IMG/VR virus record: IMGVR_UViG_3300036651_001908
Coordinates: 1 to 64,000 of that record
Strand: one strand, 5' to 3'
DNA: 64,000 bases
DNA from: a virus
In this document: positions 25,625-32,173 of the stretch, piece by piece
How the letters are laid out: each line of letters opens with the position of its first letter
Position numbering within the stretch: position 1 is the first letter of the stretch
The notes under the pieces: model-generated
Database searches by the model: none
The model's input: only the letters and a program-made list of their open reading frames with translations
Told to the model about the DNA's origin: nothing
Translations under genes and position numbers: made by a program

Positions 25625-26488
25625 CTATAGTACGCCGCTCGGTTCCTCAGCGCTACGGGCACCTGCCTGCATGAGTGGGTTGAACTTCCGGCAGGCATGC
25701 TTCACGTTGCAGAAGTGGCACTCGCTGAAGTCCCGGCGCGGGGAGGTGTCACCCCTCCAGATGTCGCTCGCCATCCCGGAGATTCGCTGGAGCATCTGGC
25801 GACGCCAGTCGTCGCTGATCACGAACTCCTTCACCCGCTCCCGGCACAGCGGCTGGAGGAGGGCCACACCGGTGGTCTTCTCCCCGAACAGCATCCGCAC
25901 GCTCAGGTCGTAGAAGGTGAGTTGGGCGACGGTCTTCTTCCAGTAGTTGTCGTCGGTGGTGTGCTTCACGTCGTAGACCCAGAACTGGTCCTTGTCGTCC
26001 TGGACCAAGATGTCCATCCGGCCGATGATGCGCACCTGCTCCTGGCCACCAGCGGGGTGGGGTAGAGACAGCGGGGCGTCGAAGGAGAAGTCCGGGGTGT
26101 ACCGGTAAGGGACGACGCGCTCCAGCAGGCTGGGCTCGATCTTCCGGAGGGCGTCCTCGACCCCACGGTGCACCTCGCTGCGGTCGCTGGGGTTGCGCCA
26201 GCGCATGGGCCCTTCGGCTTCCATCTCGACCTTCGTCTTGTCGATGAAGGTCGCGACCATGTCCGGCATCTCACCTACGTGGGAGAGCGGGTCGTTCTCC
26301 AGCCAGTAGCGCACGACGCGGTCGGTGACGTTGCCTGGGAAGAAGATCCTCTGGTCCGAGAGTGATCCCTTACGGCCTGCTCTCTGCAAATACCCACGTT
26401 GTTTGCAGGTTTCATGAGTTCGGAGGCTGCTCCAACTGATCTTGATCAAAAGGCGTCCACATCTCACGCACCTTTTGGGTGCGGCCAT
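25625..26488 (-). CDS. PD-(D/E)XK nuclease, RecB/Cas4-like, 287 aa
   Basis: An N-terminal zinc pair (CVRCGRLL) is followed by helices. IIGRMDILVQDDKDQFWVYDVKHT (~156-179) supplies the D and DxK residues of the PD-(D/E)XK core. QLTFYDLSVRML is the usual following helix. CHFCNVKHACRKF near the end, together with earlier Cys, suggests an Fe-S or zinc cluster as in Cas4/AddB-like enzymes. An exonuclease in replication or recombination is likely. It directly follows the WhiB gene. Confidence 0.8.
   Translation of the reverse strand: MAAPKRCVRCGRLLIKISWSSLRTHETCKQRGYLQRAGRKGSLSDQRIFFPGNVTDRVVRYWLENDPLSHVGEMPDMVATFIDKTKVEMEAEGPMRWRNPSDRSEVHRGVEDALRKIEPSLLERVVPYRYTPDFSFDAPLSLPHPAGGQEQVRIIGRMDILVQDDKDQFWVYDVKHTTDDNYWKKTVAQLTFYDLSVRMLFGEKTTGVALLQPLCRERVKEFVISDDWRRQMLQRISGMASDIWRGDTSPRRDFSECHFCNVKHACRKFNPLMQAGARSAEEPSGVL
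25627..25632 (-). promoter_or_regulatory. -10 box TACTAT of the clamp operon (leaderless)
   Basis: Six bases before ATG 25620; no clear -35, and it lies at the 3' end of the upstream nuclease gene. Confidence 0.5.
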
Positions 26489-26489
26489 G

Positions 26490-26852
26490 TCACGCTATTT
26501 TCTGTGCACGGCCTGTGCGACGGGTGCGACGTGACCGAACTCGAAGGCGCAACTCTCGATACATCATGGCGGCTTCTCCGGACTCCAACAATCCGTTGTC
26601 GAAGAAGAAGCCTCCCCTCATACCCTCGACATGTCGATCGTTGAGTGCATCGTGCAGGCAAGCCATGCGAACTGGGCAGTCCTCACAGATCATCCGGGCG
26701 CGCTCGGAGAAGAGATTGTGTTGCTGAATCCAGGCCTCCGCCATTAGAGGCTCGTCGGCCACCACCGCGGAGCAGTCCGCCCTATCACGCCACTCAGCCT
26801 TCACGTCGGCAACAGTGGGGTCGTCGTGGTAGAAGGTCATGTCGGTGGTCAT
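26490..26852 (-). CDS. whiB-like: WhiB-family transcriptional regulator, 120 aa
   Basis: Cys at 27, 56, 59 and 65 give C...C-x2-C-x5-C (CEDCPVRMAC), the WhiB iron-sulfur ligands; EGMRGGFFFDNG is the G-x-x-G-G turn, and a basic tail (RLRVRSRRTRRTGRA) supplies DNA binding. WhiB proteins act with the host primary sigma factor and occur only in actinobacteria and their phages. Phage WhiB can outcompete host WhiB2. It is coupled to the gene at 26849 by ATGA. Confidence 0.9.
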   Translation of the reverse strand: MTTDMTFYHDDPTVADVKAEWRDRADCSAVVADEPLMAEAWIQQHNLFSERARMICEDCPVRMACLHDALNDRHVEGMRGGFFFDNGLLESGEAAMMYRELRLRVRSRRTRRTGRAQKIA

Positions 26853-27037
26853 GCCGCCACCACCTGTGGCTTGCAGCCGCAGAACACGGGGAACGCGTAG
26901 CCCACGACGTAGTCGAGCCCCCGCGTTAGAAAGTCCTGCGCTAGAACGGCGGACACCGCTTTCGTCAGGTTCCCGACACAGATCCAGTCTTCGCTGGGAT
27001 CTTCCCTAACGAGAACGTACCACTCGCGATCATCCAT
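26849..27037 (-). CDS. small hypothetical protein, 62 aa
   Basis: Starts MDDREWYVLVREDPSEDWIC; ends FPVFCGCKPQVVAA. Three Cys. It heads the whiB-nuclease transcript; GATAGT (27044-27049) lies 6 bases before the ATG, so it is probably leaderless. Confidence 0.65.
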   Translation of the reverse strand: MDDREWYVLVREDPSEDWICVGNLTKAVSAVLAQDFLTRGLDYVVGYAFPVFCGCKPQVVAA

Positions 27038-27043
27038 GTCCCT

Positions 27044-27049
27044 ACTATC
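27044..27049 (-). promoter_or_regulatory. GATAGT element of the whiB operon, 6 bases before ATG 27037
   Basis: TGATAGTAGGGAC precedes the ATG on the minus strand; no -35. Confidence 0.5.
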
Positions 27050-27078
27050 ACATGCGGACGGGTAAAAGAACACCCCTT

Positions 27079-27110
27079 GCCAGAATTTTCCTGCCAATCT
27101 GCTGGCAATG
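27079..27110 (-). terminator. possible terminator hairpin
   Basis: TTGCCAG and CTGGCAA arms with a long AT-containing loop, just after the gene ending at 27112. Weaker than the GC-rich hairpins elsewhere. Confidence 0.4.
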
Positions 27111-27111
27111 G

Positions 27112-27582
27112 TCATGGCTCGACCCCGTAGTCCTTCGCGATGGCGTCCAGTTCATCGGCGTTCCGCGGGTTGACCATGAGGCAGAGTTGCATGAGCGAGG
27201 TCTTCTTCACTCGATCGATGATGTCCTTCGCGGTCTCACGGGCGATGTCTCGCCCGGCATGCGGGGTCACCGTGCATGGCTCGGCCAGTGGCTTCCACGA
27301 GATGATCTTCTCCTTGGGGGTCGCTCCGAGACGGGCACCCCCATCAACACTGACCCAGCCGATACCGGTGAGGATCAGCGTCTGTCGCACGGAGTCATTG
27401 ATCCGGGCCACCCTCGCTTCAATGACGGTGAACAACTCGGTGGGGAGTGGGGGCACCGGATCCTTGAGGACCCACCGCTGAGTGGTGCCGTCAGGTCTCA
27501 CGTGCACCACGTACTCGGGTGCACCTTCGATGGAAGCCACTTCCAGCCAACCCTCACCAGGTGGTGTGAAGTCGTCGGCCAT
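27112..27582 (-). CDS. hypothetical protein, 156 aa
   Basis: Starts MADDFTPPGEGWLEVASIEG; contains a beta-rich front (YVVHVRPDGTTQRWVLKDP) and a helical end (DELDAIAKDYGVEP). No known motif. Last gene of a three-gene leftward operon (28171 to 27112). Confidence 0.7.
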   Translation of the reverse strand: MADDFTPPGEGWLEVASIEGAPEYVVHVRPDGTTQRWVLKDPVPPLPTELFTVIEARVARINDSVRQTLILTGIGWVSVDGGARLGATPKEKIISWKPLAEPCTVTPHAGRDIARETAKDIIDRVKKTSLMQLCLMVNPRNADELDAIAKDYGVEP

Positions 27583-27824
27583 CAGATCGCCTCCAGTTCT
27601 TCTTCGTCCACGTCCCACCACTCGCCATCTTCAACCCGGCAGATGCCGCCAGCGTCGGAGTAGTCGGGCTTCACCTTGTTCTCGAACTCGAAGATCGAGA
27701 AGTCGATGATGGTGTTGAGCAGCAACTTCGCCGTCTTGAGGTCGTTGTCTGGCACGATCACCTCGAAGGCCTCCATCGGGACCTGAGGGATGTACCAGAC
27801 CTTGAGGGCGCCCTCGGTCTCCAT
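27582..27824 (-). CDS. acidic hypothetical protein, 80 aa
   Basis: Starts METEGALKVWYIPQVPMEAF and ends in an acidic tail (EDGEWWDVDEEELEAI). The centre (LKTAKLLLNTIIDFSIFEFE) is helix plus strand. Overlaps the starts and stops of both neighbours. Not recognised. Confidence 0.7.
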   Translation of the reverse strand: METEGALKVWYIPQVPMEAFEVIVPDNDLKTAKLLLNTIIDFSIFEFENKVKPDYSDAGGICRVEDGEWWDVDEEELEAI

Positions 27825-28171
27825 CAGTTCGCCTTCTTCACGCTCAGGGCACGGGAGGCCGGGACGGTGAAGCCGTCGCGCACGTCGGCGTCCAGCGTGC
27901 TGGGGTCGATCTTGTGGGCGTAGAACTTCCGGTTCGCCAGGTCGCTGTAGGGCAGCGATGCCTCCGCCATGTCAGCGTCGAACTTCGTCTTGTCCTGGAT
28001 CGTGACGACGACATCGCCGTAGATGTAGGCGCCAGCCTTCTTGGTGGCGTGGGCGTCCTTGATCATCTCGTTCAGAACCTTGTGTCGGGCCTGCAACTTC
28101 TTGATCCCTGCATCGATCTTGGCGTACTCATCGACTTCGGCCTGGGTGAGCCCGTTGGGCAGATCAGCCAT
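27824..28171 (-). CDS. hypothetical protein, 115 aa
   Basis: A helical N-terminus (QAEVDEYAKIDAGIKKLQAR) looks like a Gam-type coiled coil; a beta-hairpin (GAYIYGDVVVTIQDKTKFD) follows. This pattern recurs in phage proteins of unknown role. GAGGAGGAC precedes the ATG. Promoter at 28200-28228. Confidence 0.7.
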   Translation of the reverse strand: MADLPNGLTQAEVDEYAKIDAGIKKLQARHKVLNEMIKDAHATKKAGAYIYGDVVVTIQDKTKFDADMAEASLPYSDLANRKFYAHKIDPSTLDADVRDGFTVPASRALSVKKAN

Positions 28172-28199
28172 GTTGTCCTCCTCGGTTGGTGGTACCCGT

Positions 28200-28228
28200 A
28201 GCATATAGCAGCCGCGCCGATAGTACAA
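28200..28228 (-). promoter_or_regulatory. leftward promoter, TTGTAC-17-TATGCT
   Basis: -35 at 28223-28228, -10 at 28200-28205. It overlaps the rightward GATAGT element at 28219-28224, so the divergent promoters should compete. Confidence 0.6.
28219..28224 (+). promoter_or_regulatory. GATAGT element, 7 bases before GTG 28232
   Basis: GCCGATAGTACAAGAC precedes the GTG start, matching the full consensus of this promoter class. Confidence 0.6.
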
Positions 28229-28231
28229 GAC

Positions 28232-28990
28232 GTGACCAACTTCGCTCTGGGCAAGGCCCCCGCCCGCAAGAACTCGATCCTGCTGTGGCTGGACAACTAC
28301 ATCCACTTCGGTGATCTGCCCGTGGCTCCGCGTGAGTTCGGCCAGCAGGCTCTCGTGACCGACTGGGGCATGCTGGGCAACGACAACTACGGCGACTGCG
28401 TCTGGGCCGGTGCCGCGCACGAGACGATGCTGTGGAACGCCGAAGCGGGCAGCAAGGTGACTTTCGCGGATGACGCCGTGCTCAGCGACTACTCGGCGGT
28501 CACCGGGTTCGACCCGAGCGACCCGTCCACGGACCAGGGCACCGACATGCAGAAAGCCGCTGCCTACCGGCAGAAGACCGGTGTGCTGGATGCCTTCGGC
28601 CACCGGCACACGGTGGAGGCCTACGTCGCGCTGAAGAAGCGCTCCCTGGACTGGATCACCAGGGCTGCCTACGCCTTCGGTGCTGTCGGCGTCGGCATCC
28701 GGTTCCCCTCCACCGCGATGGCCCAGTTCAACGCTGGCAAGCCGTGGTCCTACGTGCCGTTCTCCACCGTCGAAGGCGGCCACTACGTGCCGATCGTCGG
28801 CCGTCTCGCGAATGGCAACCTGCTCTGTGTGACCTGGGGCCAGATCCAGGAGATGACGCCGACGTTCTTCTGGAAGTACAACGACGAGAACGTGGCGTAT
28901 CTCAGCCTGGAGGCCCTGAAGAACTCGGAGAACCTGCTCGGGCTGAACGTCCGGCAGTTGGAAGCCGACCTCCGGGCGCTGAGGCGCTAG
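28232..28990 (+). CDS. papain-like cysteine-peptidase-fold protein, 252 aa
   Basis: LGNDNYGDCVWAGAAHETML (~48-67) places a Cys at the start of a helix as in papain-fold enzymes. EGGHYVPIVGRLANGNLLCV (~187-206) gives the His strand, and VTWGQIQEMTPTFFWKY the usual W-G-x end. Such proteins occur in actinobacteria and phages with unknown substrates. It might process phage or host protein. Leaderless GTG; convergent with the VWA gene. Confidence 0.65.
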   Translation: MTNFALGKAPARKNSILLWLDNYIHFGDLPVAPREFGQQALVTDWGMLGNDNYGDCVWAGAAHETMLWNAEAGSKVTFADDAVLSDYSAVTGFDPSDPSTDQGTDMQKAAAYRQKTGVLDAFGHRHTVEAYVALKKRSLDWITRAAYAFGAVGVGIRFPSTAMAQFNAGKPWSYVPFSTVEGGHYVPIVGRLANGNLLCVTWGQIQEMTPTFFWKYNDENVAYLSLEALKNSENLLGLNVRQLEADLRALRR

Positions 28991-29688
28991 CGGCGCTTGA
29001 ACCGCTTGGGCTTGGCCACCGGGGCAGAAACAACTTCTTCCTGCGGTGCGTTCAGGTCGGCGTTCACGTGAGCGTTCTTCCGGTCGGTGTCGCTGAACGC
29101 GTAGACACCTCCGGCGCGCACGGTGCTCATGGCGGAGGCCGCAGCCATGAACGACGCGCTCACCCCAGCGGAGTTGGCGTCGTACGTGAGGCTCTGGGCC
29201 ACAGGAACACCCATGCCACGCCCCACGCTCACCGCGTCCATGTTCGCGCCCAGGAACGTGAACGTCCAGTCGTACATCGACTGCTGGTGCTCGACCATCT
29301 TCTTGATCTGGGGCTGAGTGAACTCGTGGCTGGAGTTCTCCATCCCGTCGGTGACGACGGCGATGATGACCGTGCCAGGGCGACGAGCCTCGGCCATGCT
29401 GGCGAACTTCAGGCCCATGGTGTTGATCACGGTGCCCATGGCATCCAGCAGGGCCGTGCTGCCGCGGGGGCTGAGGAGCGGCGGGCGGATGCGCCAGCGC
29501 ATGGCGTCCTCGTACGGGTGCTCCACCTGCCCGTCGAAGGTGAAGACATCGATCAGCAACTTGCCCGGCTGCTCTGCCTGGGCGTCGAGGAGTTGCTGGA
29601 TGGCGGGCTCCATGTCGGAGCGGAGGCTGTGCATCGAACCGCTGCGGTCGAGCACCAGCGTTAGATGGCAGTAGGTCTCATCGGGCAT
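28987..29688 (-). CDS. VWA-domain protein, 233 aa
   Basis: LTLVLDRSGSMHSLRSDMEP (~9-28) is the MIDAS DxSxS motif; SPRGSTALLDAMGTVINTMG supplies the Thr and VVTDGMENSS (~115-124) the distal Asp. The last ~50 residues are a low-complexity basic tail. VWA proteins bind partners through a metal and often work with AAA ATPases or proteases. Ends 3 bases into the convergent papain-like gene, which could be a partner. Confidence 0.85.
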   Translation of the reverse strand: MPDETYCHLTLVLDRSGSMHSLRSDMEPAIQQLLDAQAEQPGKLLIDVFTFDGQVEHPYEDAMRWRIRPPLLSPRGSTALLDAMGTVINTMGLKFASMAEARRPGTVIIAVVTDGMENSSHEFTQPQIKKMVEHQQSMYDWTFTFLGANMDAVSVGRGMGVPVAQSLTYDANSAGVSASFMAAASAMSTVRAGGVYAFSDTDRKNAHVNADLNAPQEEVVSAPVAKPKRFKRR

Positions 29689-30023
29689 GGGGAGACCATA
29701 GCGTATCTAGGACCCCTCCGCTACTGGCGCTCGGGCCAGATGAGGTGTATGGTCCCGTCTTGCCGCGAGGCGGGGCCGGGTCGCGAGACCCACTACGACG
29801 AAGCGACCGAAGGCTTATGGCCGGGATATGCGCAACTCCTATACCACAGGATAAAGCCTACTATCCCCCCTGTTCGATTCCCATCTTCATCCCGAAGAGG
29901 GCAGCCTGAGGGAGTGAGAAGTAGTTGTCTCTTACTGCCATGTTTGGGGTAAGGGGCCAACTACAACTCGCTCTCTCAGCAGTTCTCAAACCCTCTTCAT
30001 CCCCACCACCAGAGGAGAAAAGA
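29689..30023. other. intergenic region, no confident gene
   Basis: About 335 bases upstream of the VWA gene. A rightward frame from 29740 (MRCMVPSCREAGPG ...) ends at 29952 but has no ribosome site and a poor tail. An inverted repeat GTAGTTG (29922) ... CAACTAC (29958) and several CTCTCT and TCATC stretches make it richer in A/T than its surroundings. I see no tRNA. Confidence 0.4.
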
Positions 30024-30185
30024 ATGCATATTCCTTCCCCACAGGAAATCGAAGATTCACGTACTCTAAAGGGTGGGTGGAAAAGGGACTCTCTAAAGGA
30101 ATGGGGAATTCCATGGCCCCCACCCAGTGGCTGGCGAGAGTTGCTTCAGAGGCGCTACAACGCAACATCGGTGCGTGAGCGATGA
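30024..30185 (+). CDS. small hypothetical protein, 53 aa
   Basis: AGAGGAGAAAAGA precedes the ATG. Starts MHIPSPQEIEDSRTLKGGWK and contains a Trp/Pro block (WGIPWPPPSGWRELLQRRY) that recurs in actinophage small proteins. ATGA overlap with the half-ATPase gene suggests coupling. Confidence 0.65.
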   Translation: MHIPSPQEIEDSRTLKGGWKRDSLKEWGIPWPPPSGWRELLQRRYNATSVRER

Positions 30186-30850
30186 CACCTTCGGAATCAG
30201 TTGTCCTCCCCGACCTCCAGGATCTAGAGACTCGCTTCCGCTTCCGCCGTCGGCAACTCGACCAGGAGGCCGGGGTCATCGCCTCACTCCAGAAGCGGAT
30301 CACCGACCTCGATGCCGAGATGGCCACGCTGGAGCACCAGGCCGTCGTGCTGGAGCAGACGACCGCCCTGCTGAACTCCCTCGGGGAGGAGCGCCAAGCG
30401 GTGGCGCAGACCACGATCGAGGATCTGGTCACCCAGGGGTTGCAGTCGATCTTCGATCCGACGCTGTCGTTCCACATCGCCACCACCGTGAAGGGCAAGA
30501 CCACCACCGTCGAGTTCTTCGTCAAGACCACCCTGGCCAGCGGGTCGATCGAGACCCCGGTCATCGACGCCCGTGGCGGCGGCCTGGTGGCCGTCATCTC
30601 GTTCCTGCTGCGGCTGACCGTCCTGCTGCTCCAGCGGGGCCGGGGTGACCACCTGCTCGTGCTGGACGAGTCGTTCGCCATGGTGAGCGAGGACTACCTG
30701 GACAACGTCGGCTCGTTCCTGAAGCAACTCGTGGAGCGCACAGGGGTGCAGATCATCATGGTGACGCACCAGCAGACCCTTGTGGAGTATGCGGATGTAG
30801 TATACCGTTTCTCGTTAGAGGACGGCGAGACGAAGGTGAGGACAGAATGA
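30182..30850 (+). CDS. SbcC/Rad50-like C-terminal half-ATPase without Walker A, 222 aa
   Basis: Residues ~15-75 are a coiled coil (RQLDQEAGVIASLQKRITDL). DARGGGLVAVISFLLRLTVL (~122-141) is the ABC signature-like helix, LLVLDESFAMVS (~158-169) the Walker B with catalytic Glu, and IIMVTHQQT the H-loop. The P-loop half is absent and no P-loop partner is seen nearby. Stand-alone proteins of this design occur in other actinophages. A complex with the SbcD-like nuclease at 21508 is inferred. Confidence 0.75.
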   Translation: MTPSESVVLPDLQDLETRFRFRRRQLDQEAGVIASLQKRITDLDAEMATLEHQAVVLEQTTALLNSLGEERQAVAQTTIEDLVTQGLQSIFDPTLSFHIATTVKGKTTTVEFFVKTTLASGSIETPVIDARGGGLVAVISFLLRLTVLLLQRGRGDHLLVLDESFAMVSEDYLDNVGSFLKQLVERTGVQIIMVTHQQTLVEYADVVYRFSLEDGETKVRTE

Positions 30851-30975
30851 CCGACGGCAACGACATCAAGAAGTACGCGGAGCGCGGCTGCCCGAAGGCG
30901 GAGGACGGCATCCACGTGTGGTCCGAGCAGGACAACGGCACCAAGCAGTGTGACCTGTGCGGAGCGCTTGAGTGA
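30847..30975 (+). CDS. zinc-ribbon microprotein, 42 aa
   Basis: Starts MTDGNDIKKYAERGCPKAED; H, W and CDLCGALE follow. C-x(8)-H ... C-x2-C is a typical phage zinc-ribbon. ATGA overlaps on both sides. Confidence 0.7.
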   Translation: MTDGNDIKKYAERGCPKAEDGIHVWSEQDNGTKQCDLCGALE

Positions 30976-31214
30976 AGACCCTGAAGATCTGGTACCGGGC
31001 GCTGCTGCCCGACGGCAGGGTGTGGTGCGAGTCCGCCAGCGAGCGGGAGTGCGTGGATCAGGGGGCGCTGAGTGTTCAGCCCGTGCACTACGAGCAGATG
31101 CACGTCATGGTCGTGGACGGACCGTGGGAGCCCTACACCCCATCCGAGGTCTTGCTGAAGGAAGCGGAGGAGTTCGCTCGACTCCGCCAGGAAGAACTGG
31201 AGATGGAAGAATGA
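30972..31214 (+). CDS. hypothetical protein, 80 aa
   Basis: GTG start overlapping the upstream stop. Starts MKTLKIWYRALLPDGRVWCE, beta-rich front and acidic helical tail (EEFARLRQEELEMEE). Not recognised. Confidence 0.65.
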   Translation: MKTLKIWYRALLPDGRVWCESASERECVDQGALSVQPVHYEQMHVMVVDGPWEPYTPSEVLLKEAEEFARLRQEELEMEE

Positions 31215-31462
31215 AACCACTGAAGCAGCAACTGACGCCCCGGAAGCCGAAGCCCGACGACAGCCTCTACACCCCGGCGTATGCCATCGGTGTGGCTGAC
31301 ACGGAGCCGATCGATCACCCCGAGTTCGGCTCGGCCGAGATTCGGATCTGGCACAACGAGAAGCAGTCCACGACCCTGCACCTGAGCCAGTCCGATGCGC
31401 AGGCTCTAGCGGCGAAACTGAACGCCTACCTCAGCCGCAAGCGGGGCGGGTACCTCGCATGA
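31211..31462 (+). CDS. hypothetical protein, 83 aa
   Basis: Basic N-terminus (MKPLKQQLTPRKPKPDD), then a beta-sandwich-like centre (AEIRIWHNEKQSTTLHLS) and helix (DAQALAAKLNAYLSRK). ATGA overlap upstream. Not recognised. Confidence 0.65.
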   Translation: MKPLKQQLTPRKPKPDDSLYTPAYAIGVADTEPIDHPEFGSAEIRIWHNEKQSTTLHLSQSDAQALAAKLNAYLSRKRGGYLA

Positions 31463-31686
31463 TGTACCCGGACGACCTCCGCGCGGCGCTGGCCTTCCTC
31501 GACTGGCTGAACGACAACCACTCGCACAACACCACCGCAGCCAGCGAGAAGTTGAAGTCAGACGACACCCTCTGGACCTACGCCGGACGGATTCAGATCG
31601 TGAACCCCGAGCATGGGAACGCGGTGGGTTGGGCCGTCTGGCATGGTGATGGGTTCTGGTGGTTCGAGCCACCGAGGGAGAAGTAA
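31459..31686 (+). CDS. hypothetical protein, 75 aa
   Basis: Starts MMYPDDLRAALAFLDWLNDN; tail rich in Trp and Gly (GWAVWHGDGFWWFEPP). Overlaps its neighbours (ATGATG and TAATG). Not recognised. Confidence 0.65.
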   Translation: MMYPDDLRAALAFLDWLNDNHSHNTTAASEKLKSDDTLWTYAGRIQIVNPEHGNAVGWAVWHGDGFWWFEPPREK

Positions 31687-31904
31687 TGCCGCATCCTGAT
31701 TTCGATCCGAAGACGATGAAGATCGTGGACCGGCTCACCGAGCGGGAGATTCCCATCTCGCCGGGGTCGCTCTACGCCCTGCGAGCGTCCGCGAAACTCC
31801 ACCTCATCTCTCAGGTGGTGTGGCAGATGAAGGACGACCCGGAGTCGTCGGGCTGGGCCGAGGACATCACCGAGATTCTGGAGAAGGTGGACTGGTATGA
31901 GTAA
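31686..31904 (+). CDS. hypothetical protein, 72 aa
   Basis: Starts MPHPDFDPKTMKIVDRLTER; helical end (GWAEDITEILEKVDWYE). One-base TAATG overlap with the gene before. Not recognised. Confidence 0.65.
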   Translation: MPHPDFDPKTMKIVDRLTEREIPISPGSLYALRASAKLHLISQVVWQMKDDPESSGWAEDITEILEKVDWYE

Positions 31905-31950
31905 GCCCCTGACCTTGATTCAGCGAATTCAAGCCTGCTGGCATGAGTAG
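31897..31950 (+). CDS. possible 17-aa coupling peptide
   Basis: MSKPLTLIQRIQACWHE begins in an ATGA overlap and ends inside the next start (ATGAGTAG). It closes an otherwise 38-base gap and would keep ribosomes moving to the next gene. Size makes it uncertain. Confidence 0.4.
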   Translation: MSKPLTLIQRIQACWHE

Positions 31951-32173
31951 CGCGTTCGGGTATCTCCGCCAGACCTCGGAGCCGAGCATCCAGTGGCGTG
32001 CCCGCCTGCCGGTCACCTTCCGGGTGAGGGAGGCGGAGGGTGGCTTCTACCGCATCCAGATCCGTCTCGGCAGCGGCCACCTGATCGATCAGAGCGTCAA
32101 GGTGATCGACGGCGTGATGGAGGTCACCGTGTCAGAGGACGCGGTGACCATGGGTAGAGGGCAGTTCGAATGA
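31943..32173 (+). CDS. hypothetical beta-rich protein, 76 aa
   Basis: Starts MSSAFGYLRQTSEPSIQWRA; alternating strands (VTFRVREAEGGFYRIQIRLG ...) suggest a small beta barrel. ATGA overlap with the clamp-loader gene, so coupled to it. Confidence 0.65.
   Translation: MSSAFGYLRQTSEPSIQWRARLPVTFRVREAEGGFYRIQIRLGSGHLIDQSVKVIDGVMEVTVSEDAVTMGRGQFE

Noticed and set aside
29740-29952. Rightward frame starting MRCMVPSCREAGPG in the 29.7-30 kb gap
   Set aside because: No ribosome site or promoter, and the tail (RSSCLLLPCLG) looks random.
30182-30850. Full SbcC/SMC ATPase
   Set aside because: There is no G-x4-GK-S/T P-loop in the ORF or in the 330 bases upstream, so only the C-terminal half is called.
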